From Clostridium omnivorum (GTDB lineage Bacteria > Bacillota > Clostridia > Clostridiales > Clostridiaceae): DNA of 64,000 nt. The notes under the pieces were generated by a model. It made no database searches. It was not told the origin of the DNA and was given only the letters and a program-made list of their open reading frames with translations. The translations under genes were made by a program, and so were the position numbers. Position 1 is the stretch's first letter. Each line of letters starts with the position of its first letter. The DNA lies in the NCBI RefSeq assembly GCF_026012015.1, contig NZ_BRXR01000001.1, positions 3,508,728 to 3,572,727 on the forward strand, in the 5' to 3' direction. Of the stretch, positions 57,849-64,000 are shown in pieces.

Positions 57849-58427
57849 TTACATTTTATTTTGATGTAAATATGAAATTAAATCGTTATAATTCTTTTCA
57901 GCTATATGCTTTTTTTCTTTTAGATTTTTAATTCTATCATGGTGAATATCTACATTTTCTTTAAAACTTGTAATTGCACTATTAATAGCTGTTCTAAAGA
58001 GAGGAATAGCATCGATTATTCTTCTAATACCGTAATAATATTCATCATCACTAATAGTAAAGCATTGAAATAGACCAGATGTAAGCCTTCCATCAGAGAA
58101 TACATAAATATATCTATCGCTCATTTCATCTGACAAGTCTACTTCAATTTTATGCTTGTATAATCTGAAAATTACATCCCCGTCCTTTATGAAAATTGGG
58201 AATATGCTTGAGAAAAGTACTTCTATATTTACTTCTTCATCAGCGATACCTTCAAAATCATATTCATTAAGCTTAGAAACAATTTCATCAGTAAAAATGC
58301 TGTTTTTTATTTCTTTACCAAGCTTTGATTTTAACTTTTGCTCTTTTTCTTCAGTCAATATGTTATCAAGTGAATATAATAATTTACATATTGGATTTGT
58401 AATTTTCTTTGAATTATTATCACTCAT
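57849..58427 (-). CDS. Hypothetical 192-aa protein in the lrgAB operon
   Basis: Start after AAAGGAGAAAA. The protein is soluble, acidic, with alternating beta and helix segments (IFPIFIKDGDVIFRLYKHKIEVDLSDEMSDRYIYVFSDGRLTSGLFQCFTISDDEYYYGIRRIIDAIPLFRTAI) and a coiled C-terminus (KNLKEKKHIAEKNYNDLISYLHQ). I recognise no family. Its place between lrgB and the gntR gene, with 12 and 83 base spacing, makes it a likely accessory factor of the LrgAB transporter or its regulation. Confidence 0.6.
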   Translation of the reverse strand: MSDNNSKKITNPICKLLYSLDNILTEEKEQKLKSKLGKEIKNSIFTDEIVSKLNEYDFEGIADEEVNIEVLFSSIFPIFIKDGDVIFRLYKHKIEVDLSDEMSDRYIYVFSDGRLTSGLFQCFTISDDEYYYGIRRIIDAIPLFRTAINSAITSFKENVDIHHDRIKNLKEKKHIAEKNYNDLISYLHQNKM

Positions 58428-58510
58428 AATTTTCTCCTTTCACCCGAAAAGTGGGTAACCTAACCATAGCAGCTTCCACTACAAGTTATCCGTAAATGCC
58501 TATAAGTACT

Positions 58511-59215
58511 TTAATGAAATATTGTAAGATATAAGTTCCATAACACTGGTGCTAAAAAAACGGTGATGATTCCTGAAATAGCAATAGTTATACTGCTCAT
58601 AGCTCCTTCAGTTTCGCCTATTTCCATGGCTTTTGCTGTTCCAATAGCGTGGGAGGCTGAGCCTAAAGCAATTCCAAGGGCTACATTATCATTTATTTTT
58701 AATAACTTATACAAAAATGGTCCAATAATAGAGCCGATTATTCCAGTAACTATAATTGCAACAACTGTAATTGAAGGAAGTCCGCCTAATTGCTTAGATA
58801 GTGCCATGCCTATAGGTGTTGTTATAGATTTAGGTATTAAGGACTTTGTAAGTACATCAGAAAGTTTAAATAACTTGCATAAGCCAATAACGCAAGCTAT
58901 TCCAGCTACAGCGCCGCTTAGAATACCAGCTAGAATAGGAAGTGCATTTTCTTTAAATAGAGTAAACTTTTTGTAGAATGGCAAGGCAAGAGCAATGGTT
59001 GCAGGTGCTAAAAAGAAAGAAATAACTTGCCCACCGTTATTGTAGTCACTATATTTAATATGAAATTTGGATAAAAAAGCTATTAATATTATTATCGCTA
59101 TAAGTAATGGATTAAAAATTGAAAGCTTCAGCTTCTGCTTTATATAAACACCTATTTCGTAAGCAATTAATGAAACCAATACACCAAAAACGGGAGAACT
59201 AATTATATCTTTCAT
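58511..59215 (-). CDS. lrgB: LrgB-family membrane protein
   Basis: 234 residues, starting in an ATGA overlap with lrgA. About eight hydrophobic helices. LrgB signatures: FLAPATIALALPFYKKFTLFKENALPILAG, KSITTPIGMALSKQLGGLP, and GSASHAIGTAKAMEIGETEGAMSSI. LrgA and LrgB form a membrane complex. In Bacillus and Streptococcus the homologues PftAB and LrgAB import pyruvate, whereas in Staphylococcus they are linked to autolysis. The adjoining GntR fits the pyruvate role. Confidence 0.93.
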   Translation of the reverse strand: MKDIISSPVFGVLVSLIAYEIGVYIKQKLKLSIFNPLLIAIIILIAFLSKFHIKYSDYNNGGQVISFFLAPATIALALPFYKKFTLFKENALPILAGILSGAVAGIACVIGLCKLFKLSDVLTKSLIPKSITTPIGMALSKQLGGLPSITVVAIIVTGIIGSIIGPFLYKLLKINDNVALGIALGSASHAIGTAKAMEIGETEGAMSSITIAISGIITVFLAPVLWNLYLTIFH

Positions 59216-59562
59216 TTAGAACACACCTTTCTTAAAAATGTTACAACATAAGCGGTTACAATCCAAACTACAGCAGTAGAAATAATAATTATGACTATAA
59301 AAGGGAGGATTTTACCTTTTAAAATTTCAAAGGAGGTTATGAGTCCTACCCCTGCAGGAACAAACAAAAATGACATATGAGATATGAGAATATCACAGAT
59401 ATCTTCTATCATTTCAATTTTAATAATACGAAACTGGAGCGCTAGAAAAAGTAGAATTAATCCAAGCACTGTTCCAGGTATGGGTAAATTAAATATGGAT
59501 TGTAGTATTATTCCTAAGAAATACACCATTAAAATAATCATAAGCTGCCTCAAGTATTTCAA
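59212..59562 (-). CDS. lrgA: LrgA/CidA-family membrane protein
   Basis: 116 residues, TTG start seven bases after AGAAGGTGA. Four helices with holin-like pattern: MVYFLGIILQSIFNLPIPGTVLGLILLFLALQFRIIKI and a segment with MSFLFVPAGVGLI. The PGTVLGLILLF region and FVPAGVGL are LrgA/CidA marks. First gene of the operon lrgA-lrgB-hypothetical-gntR. Partner of LrgB in pyruvate or murein-hydrolase-related export. Confidence 0.93.
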   Translation of the reverse strand: MKYLRQLMIILMVYFLGIILQSIFNLPIPGTVLGLILLFLALQFRIIKIEMIEDICDILISHMSFLFVPAGVGLITSFEILKGKILPFIVIIIISTAVVWIVTAYVVTFLRKVCSK

Positions 59563-59595
59563 AAAATCACCTTCTAGTAAAAATTACTGGTGTGG

Positions 59596-59643
59596 TGGTC
59601 AGACCAGCTATTTAAATTTACCACATATCTTGTATTAGTTCAA
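59596..59643 (-). promoter_or_regulatory. lrgAB promoter with GntR (FadR-type) operator
   Basis: On the minus strand TTGAAC (59638-59643) and TAAATT (59615-59620) are 17 bp apart. The start should lie near 59608, and the operator TGGTC-T-GACCA (59596-59606; TGGTnnnACCA consensus of PdhR/LldR relatives) covers +2 to +12. This is where a repressor would block initiation. The regulator gene is the fourth of the operon. Confidence 0.8.
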
Positions 59644-59653
59644 CTAATAAATA

Positions 59654-59683
59654 AAAACGGACAAGTCTATGATTGTCCGTTTT
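59654..59683 (-). terminator. Terminator of the FakA-C-like gene
   Basis: AAAACGGACAA/TTGTCCGTTTT stem with an eight-base loop. On the minus strand it is followed by TATTTATT, ending transcription from the gene at 59761. Confidence 0.8.
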
Positions 59684-59760
59684 ACTATTCATTTTGTGTA
59701 GTTTTAAGATTTTTTATATAAGTTTATACATTAGCACTGAAATAAGTTAATATCTATTGT

Positions 59761-60012
59761 TTAACCTTTAAGACCATTAGCCTGTCGTTCCATATTTTCT
59801 ATAACAATATCATGGATATCACCCAATGAAGCACAATACTCGAGCACTTCCCATGGCTTATTTGTGTGAAAATGTATTTTTATCAATTCCTCGTCTCCAA
59901 CAGCAAGTAAGCAATCGCCTTGAAAGTTTTTTGTTATATAATCATTGATTTCATCTTCTGAAAGATTTTCTCCCTCTATTAATAACTGTGTATCAAATCT
60001 GTATTCTAGCAT
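59761..60012 (-). CDS. Stand-alone FakA-type C-terminal (kinase-associated) domain
   Basis: 83 residues from ATG 60012, after AAAAGGAGATT; the longer frame's earlier start lacks a ribosome site. It matches the C-terminal part of FakA (the fatty-acid kinase that is a DhaK-DhaL relative): YRFDTQLLIEGENLSEDEINDYITKNFQGDCLLAVGDEELIKIHFHTNKPWEVLEYCASLGDIHDIVIENMERQ. In FakA this domain follows DhaL-like and middle domains; here only it is present. It contains the conserved GDxxxxVGDxELxKIHxHTxKP motif and may have been split off, bind a ligand, or be a degenerate remnant. Function unknown. Confidence 0.7.
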   Translation of the reverse strand: MLEYRFDTQLLIEGENLSEDEINDYITKNFQGDCLLAVGDEELIKIHFHTNKPWEVLEYCASLGDIHDIVIENMERQANGLKG

Positions 60013-60183
60013 AATTAATCTCCTTTTATAATTATAATTCTTTAATACAAGAGTAATACACTTTAATATAGAAAGCAAAGTATTTTTTGAAATTATTTAA
60101 GTCCTAATAAGTTCTACATTTGATATGATTTTAAACCAACCAACTGAAGATATATATTAAGTAAGGCAGTGGCTAGTGATAGG

Positions 60184-60912
60184 TTATTTTTCATTAAGCA
60201 TTCTTGCATAATCTTTAGGATTGGATAATAGATAGCCGCAGTGTTTATATCCTACTTTTTTAATAATAGCACTATATTTATATCTTCTTAATCTAGGAAT
60301 ACACATTCGTGCAGGTTCTTTAGTTCCATATAGAAAAATAATTGGCTTTTGAGCCGCTTCATCTAACTTAGGTAGTGAAAAACTATAACAGGCATGAGCT
60401 AAGTTTCTAACACTGAGCATTGTAATATGGCTGCATACTTGAAGCATATTATTGCCTGAACCCGGAAATAAACTATCTAATTTTTTAAGGGCATTTTTAG
60501 AATCTTTTCGTATACTATTGCAGATACCCCAGAATTTTTTGAAGGCTATTGTCTGCAGAAATGGACCAAAGTTAAAAAAGGGCCCTCCATCCAAAAATAC
60601 TTTATTTATCTGCACTTCATTTCTCTTATATAACTCAAAAGCAATAATAGCTCCTAAGGATGTGCCAAGGATAAAATCTAAATTTTCAATATTATTTTGC
60701 TTCAAATAAGATAATATTTTATCTGCTTCATCTTCAAGGGACATAAAAATAGAATTCTCATTAACATCATGTCCGTCAAGTGTTGGGATTATGAGAAAAT
60801 AATCTTCTTTTAAATACTCTGACAAAGCTTCAAAACTATCTGAAGATACAAACATAGCATGTATAAGCAATATTTTAGGATTATTAGGATTGCCAACAAT
60901 TTTAAAGTTCAC
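60184..60912 (-). CDS. Alpha/beta hydrolase
   Basis: 242 residues from GTG 60912, which follows GGGGGCC. A LLIHAMFVSSDSF oxyanion segment near residue 16, the nucleophile elbow GTSLG (Ser near residue 85) in LDFILGTSLGAIIAFELY, an acidic residue after LYGTKEPAR, and a final YKHCGYLL with the catalytic histidine. General esterase/lipase-like alpha/beta fold without signal peptide, so cytoplasmic. Substrate unknown. Alone, on the minus strand, with a short AT-rich spacer upstream. Confidence 0.82.
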   Translation of the reverse strand: MNFKIVGNPNNPKILLIHAMFVSSDSFEALSEYLKEDYFLIIPTLDGHDVNENSIFMSLEDEADKILSYLKQNNIENLDFILGTSLGAIIAFELYKRNEVQINKVFLDGGPFFNFGPFLQTIAFKKFWGICNSIRKDSKNALKKLDSLFPGSGNNMLQVCSHITMLSVRNLAHACYSFSLPKLDEAAQKPIIFLYGTKEPARMCIPRLRRYKYSAIIKKVGYKHCGYLLSNPKDYARMLNEK

Positions 60913-60981
60913 TCAATGGCCCCCTTTTTTATTCATAAACATAGCAAAGCTTTTATACATATATTCTTACAAAAAAACATA

Positions 60982-61356
60982 CTAAATTGCAGTTTTATAA
61001 TGTTCATTTATATATTGATTTACACTATTCCTTAAGTAGTAATACTGTTCCAAATTTGTATCTAAAAATGCATCTTCTCTGCTTGATAATATGTCTAAAT
61101 AAATTGGTTCTTTTGAAAACTGTGATCTTGTTAAATCCAGTCGGTCATTTTCAATTTTGTTATAAAAGTGCCAGCCTTTAGGAGTTATAGTTTTTAATAT
61201 GTCGCCACCAAAGAAATCATTAACGACTAATGAAGTTACACCACATTGTCCATTAGCTGGATTATCCTGTGTCCATTTTGAACTGGAATTGATCGACCAG
61301 CATTTATATAGAATATTTAAAAATTCATGTATACTCTGTTCAACATGAGCAGCCAT
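60982..61356 (-). CDS. YunG-like protein
   Basis: 124 residues from ATG 61356, after GGGGTGATAA; a TTG five codons upstream is inside the ribosome site. It resembles B. subtilis YunG: KCWSINSSSKWTQDNPANGQCGVTSLVVNDFFGGDILK, then GWHFYNKIENDRLDLTRSQF. GQCGVTSLVV looks like a Cys-centred papain-like or transglutaminase-like core (C near residue 45, H in GWHFYN near 72, D in DRLDLT near 79), so a cysteine-peptidase/amidase fold is possible. Function unknown. Monocistronic. Confidence 0.75.
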   Translation of the reverse strand: MAAHVEQSIHEFLNILYKCWSINSSSKWTQDNPANGQCGVTSLVVNDFFGGDILKTITPKGWHFYNKIENDRLDLTRSQFSKEPIYLDILSSREDAFLDTNLEQYYYLRNSVNQYINEHYKTAI

Positions 61357-61548
61357 TTTATCACCCCACAATTTTAATACAAATATATTATACCAGTATT
61401 TGTTACAAAATTGTATGTTTTTTGTAAATAAGAATTTTTACATAAGTTTTGGAATAAATAAACAAGATTATAACTAGAAAAGGATGGGCATTATGATTTA
61501 TAATTAATAATAGGTGTGAGCATACAGCTAAAAGGGGGATAAATTAGT

Positions 61549-62538
61549 TTGGAAGGGGAGAGCAAACTTAAACTATTATATTTACTTGAGATTTTGGAAA
61601 AGGAATCTGATGACGATAATAAGCTTACAATAAGGGAAATAATCGAAAAGCTTGAGGCAAGGGGAATTAAGGTTGAAAGAAAAGCTGTAAGCAGGGATAT
61701 TAAGCTGCTTATTGACCATGGTTATGATATAGTAAGCTATGGTGAGAATAGAGAAGGCTATTTTATGGCAAGCAGAAAATTTACTGTGTCAGAACTTAGA
61801 CTTTTGATGGATGCAGTACTTTCAGCAAAGTTTATAAGCTTAAAACAATCTAAAGAATTAATTGACAAGCTTAAGACCCTCACTAGTAATGATTTAGCTA
61901 AGAAGCTTCAAAATCAGATGTATATAGATGAAAGAATTAAGACTTCAAATAATTTTGTATGTGAAAATGTAGATAAGATTAATGAAGCTATAAATAACAA
62001 TAAAAAAATAGCTTTTCAATATTATAGTTATACACTTGAAAAACAATTTGTAGCCAGTCGAGATGGAAAGGAATATATTAGAAGTCCTTATAGTCTAGCT
62101 TGGTATGATGATAAATACTATATGATTTGCGGTCATGATAGATATGAGGACTTGTCTCATTTTAGAGTTGATAGAATGAGACATATAAAGATACTTGAAG
62201 AAAATAGACGAAACTTTAAAGAAGTTAGTGAATATAAGAATTATTTTGACACTGCAGATTACGTTAACAGGGTATTTAATATGTTTGCTGGTAAAAAAGA
62301 AACAGTAAAAATAAAGTTTCAAAGGGAGCTTATTAATGTAGTTATAGAAAAGTTTGAAGAAGAGGTTCAACTTAAAAAGCTGGATGAAGAGCATTTCGAA
62401 ATAAGAGTTACAGTAAAGATAAGTGAAGGATTTTTTTCATGGGTACTTCAGTTTGGAAGTAGGGCAGAGATTACTGAACCCGTGAGTGTCAGAAATACTA
62501 TGAAGCAGTATGTTGCTGAAATGTATAAGTTATATTAG
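61549..62538 (+). CDS. WYL-domain transcriptional regulator (YafY-like)
   Basis: 329 residues, TTG start ten bases after AAAGGGGG. An N-terminal HTH_11 (LLYLLEILEKESDDDNKLTIREIIEKLEARGIKVERKAVSRDIKLLIDHGYDIVSY) is followed by a WYL domain (KKIAFQYYSYTLEKQFVASRDGKEYIRSPYSLAWYDDKYYMICGHDRYEDLSHFRVDRMRHIKIL) with the WYDDKYYMICG element, and a WCX segment (GFFSWVLQFGSRAEITEP). It is the ordinary single-chain WYL architecture, unlike the split pair at 11470. It precedes aroD by 31 bases but is unlikely to be specific to it. Target unknown. Confidence 0.9.
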   Translation: MEGESKLKLLYLLEILEKESDDDNKLTIREIIEKLEARGIKVERKAVSRDIKLLIDHGYDIVSYGENREGYFMASRKFTVSELRLLMDAVLSAKFISLKQSKELIDKLKTLTSNDLAKKLQNQMYIDERIKTSNNFVCENVDKINEAINNNKKIAFQYYSYTLEKQFVASRDGKEYIRSPYSLAWYDDKYYMICGHDRYEDLSHFRVDRMRHIKILEENRRNFKEVSEYKNYFDTADYVNRVFNMFAGKKETVKIKFQRELINVVIEKFEEEVQLKKLDEEHFEIRVTVKISEGFFSWVLQFGSRAEITEPVSVRNTMKQYVAEMYKLY

Positions 62539-62569
62539 CTAATAATTACTTGAAATTTGAGGTGGTAAT

Positions 62570-63334
62570 ATGAGTACTGTGAAGGTAAAAGATGTAGTAA
62601 TTGGGGATGGAATACCTAAGGTTTGTGTTCCTATTGTGGCTAAAACAAAGGATAAAATAATAGAAGAAACTCTAAGCCTTAAGAATATTAATGTGGATAT
62701 GATAGAATGGCGTGTGGATTTTTTTGAAGATGCACTTGATAATGAAAAGGTGAAAGCTGTTTTAAAAGAACTTGTTCCAGTATTAAATAATGTTCCACTT
62801 ATATTTACCTTTCGCACCACTAAAGAAGGTGGTGAAAAGGCAATAGATACACTGGAATATATTCAGCTAAACAAAGCTGTGATAGACACAGGCTTAGTGG
62901 ATATTATAGATATTGAAGCTTTTACAGGGGATAATTTTGTAAAGGAAGTTATCAGATATGCCCATGCAGCTGGAGTTAAGGTTATTGCCTCAAATCATGA
63001 CTTTGAAAAAACTCCTTCAAAAGAGGAGATAATAAGCCGCTTAAAAAAGATGCAAGTCATGGGAGCAGACATTCCTAAAATTGCCGTTATGCCAAAGTCT
63101 AAATTGGATGTATTAGAACTATTAGAAGCTACAGTAATAATGTCAGAAGAATATGCGGATAGACCTATTGTTACTATGGCTATGTCAGGGTTAGGTGTTG
63201 TTAGCAGACTAACTGGTGAAGTGTTTGGTTCTGCTATAACTTTTGGTACCTTAAATAAAGCCTCTGCTCCAGGGCAAATTGGTGCAGAAGCACTATTCGA
63301 TTTATTGCAGATGTTACATAAAAATATAAATTAA
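62570..63334 (+). CDS. aroD: 3-dehydroquinate dehydratase, type I
   Basis: 254 residues, start after GAGGTGG. Type I AroD features: the EWRVDFFED segment, ASNHDFEKTPSKEEI with catalytic His (about residue 143), KIAVMPKSK with the Schiff-base lysine (about 170), and SMGxxGxxSR-like MSGLGVVSRLTGEVFGSAITFG. It dehydrates 3-dehydroquinate to 3-dehydroshikimate in the shikimate pathway, cytoplasmic. Shikimate kinase is encoded convergently just downstream, so the pathway genes are adjacent but separately transcribed. The ~40-base gap before aroK has no clear terminator. Confidence 0.95.
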   Translation: MSTVKVKDVVIGDGIPKVCVPIVAKTKDKIIEETLSLKNINVDMIEWRVDFFEDALDNEKVKAVLKELVPVLNNVPLIFTFRTTKEGGEKAIDTLEYIQLNKAVIDTGLVDIIDIEAFTGDNFVKEVIRYAHAAGVKVIASNHDFEKTPSKEEIISRLKKMQVMGADIPKIAVMPKSKLDVLELLEATVIMSEEYADRPIVTMAMSGLGVVSRLTGEVFGSAITFGTLNKASAPGQIGAEALFDLLQMLHKNIN

Positions 63335-63375
63335 CGTTTTGATAAGGGTTCATTAAAAAATGAAATCTTTATGTT

Positions 63376-63888
63376 TTAACCTTCAATTAATTCCATGATT
63401 TTATCTATAACTCTTTTGAAGTCCGTATCATTTAAAACTTCTATATCACAATAGCCTTTATATAAGTTGTATCTTTCTTCATATAGTTTATAAAGGTGGT
63501 TAATATCATCTGCCAAAAGAGGTCTTGTAGAAATATTGATATCTTCAATAATTTTTTCTATTGGGCGGTTAATAAAAATAATAATAGAGTGTTTTTGAAG
63601 GACTTTCATATTCTCTGATACCTTTACTGAACCTCCCCCAGTTGATATAACAGAAGGACAGTTTTCGCTAATTTCTTTTATTACTTCACTTTCAAGTTTT
63701 CTAAAGTAGGCTTCTCCATCTAGAAAAATTTCTTTAATAAGCTTATCTGTTTTTTTTTCGATATAATCATCTATGTCATAAAAGGAAAGTGACAACCTTT
63801 TGGCAACTTCTCTTCCTATGCTGGTCTTTCCGCAGCCAGGCATACCTATAAATACGATGTTTTTATTAATCTTAAGATTGCTTTTCAT
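63376..63888 (-). CDS. aroK: Shikimate kinase
   Basis: 170 residues, start after GTGAGGATA. Walker A GMPGCGKTS (16-24), DIDDYIEKK with the shikimate-binding Asp, REVIKEI-like and the GGG motif in VISTGGGSV, and RPLLADD. It phosphorylates shikimate to shikimate 3-phosphate using ATP. Follows another minus-strand frame at the window edge, from which it may be co-transcribed. Convergent with aroD. Confidence 0.95.
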   Translation of the reverse strand: MKSNLKINKNIVFIGMPGCGKTSIGREVAKRLSLSFYDIDDYIEKKTDKLIKEIFLDGEAYFRKLESEVIKEISENCPSVISTGGGSVKVSENMKVLQKHSIIIFINRPIEKIIEDINISTRPLLADDINHLYKLYEERYNLYKGYCDIEVLNDTDFKRVIDKIMELIEG

Positions 63889-63910
63889 TCTATATCCTCA
63901 CCTTCACTCT

Positions 63911-64000
63911 CTAGTATTCAACAGATTTTATATACAGATTTTTAGATAATTCTCTAAGCTTTTCCTTATCAATTATATATATTTTTTTATTTTCACACCT
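63911..64000 (-). CDS. Partial CDS at window end, C-terminus only
   Basis: From the right edge to a stop at 63911-63913, 29 residues are visible (ending LRELSKNLYIKSVEY). The ending is in frame over the whole visible part and lies 22 bases before aroK in the same direction, so it is likely the gene upstream of aroK in one operon, perhaps another shikimate or aromatic pathway gene, but the segment is too short to name. Confidence 0.4.
   Translation of the reverse strand, partial: RCENKKIYIIDKEKLRELSKNLYIKSVEY

Overview
The window is AT-rich, with Shine-Dalgarno sites close to AGGAGG before nearly every gene, short intergenic spacers ending in U-tailed hairpins, a T-box and a lysine riboswitch. 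Rubrerythrin, electron-transfer flavoproteins and GatABC-type PTS genes fit an anaerobic, low-G+C Firmicute, most likely a Clostridium sensu stricto. It looks like chromosomal accessory and metabolic DNA. I see no rRNA, tRNA, CRISPR array, transposase or phage structural gene.

Layout. 1-5.6 kb: loosely packed singletons (three GNAT acetyltransferases, a YdcF-type protein, a methyltransferase, a lipoprotein, a TipAL-type MerR regulator with a duplicated effector domain). 5.8-9 kb: an oxidative-stress block (rubrerythrin, msrA, a nitroreductase overlapping msrB), preceded by decayed pieces of a second msrA/msrB pair. 9.1-10.9 kb: an ABC exporter. 10.9-18.8 kb: the most unusual locus. It has two tiny peptide genes, one glycine-zipper and one Cys-rich, a translationally coupled pair of WYL proteins, and a convergent operon of a GHKL-ATPase-like protein and a receiver protein with a HEPN-like R-X4-H motif. 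An identical 17-bp box lies upstream of both operons. 19-27.5 kb: a histidine-phosphatase remnant, a MYG1-family gene with an apparent ATA start, a diguanylate cyclase, a kinase-PHP-phosphatase cluster, a TetR regulator, peptide deformylase and a HIT protein.

27.7-30.6 kb: a lysine-riboswitch-controlled ABC importer. 31.1-41.6 kb: an RpiR regulator divergent from an eight-gene operon (AGPS-like FAD oxidase, MFS, EtfB, EtfA, SDR, FGGY kinase, SurE, BCCT). Its core matches, from memory, the uncharacterised Escherichia coli ygc cluster (ygcU, yqcE, ygcR, ygcQ, ygcW, ygcE). 41.6-50.6 kb: a LevR-type sigma-54 activator and a galactitol-type PTS/aldolase/DhaK-DhaL operon with a consensus -24/-12 promoter. 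50.6-54.5 kb: a T-box, probably cysteine-specific, in front of a transsulfuration enzyme and a cystine-type ABC importer.

54.6-64 kb: a methyltransferase, an AraC/GyrI-like regulator, a broken acetyltransferase, an lrgAB operon carrying its own GntR regulator and a matching operator, an orphan FakA C-terminal domain, a hydrolase, a YunG-like protein, a third WYL regulator, aroD and aroK.

Two systems deserve most attention: the WYL/GHKL/receiver-HEPN locus, and the Gram-positive ygc-like oxidation operon extended by SurE and a betaine-type transporter. All family assignments are from sequence motifs read by eye; no database search was run.
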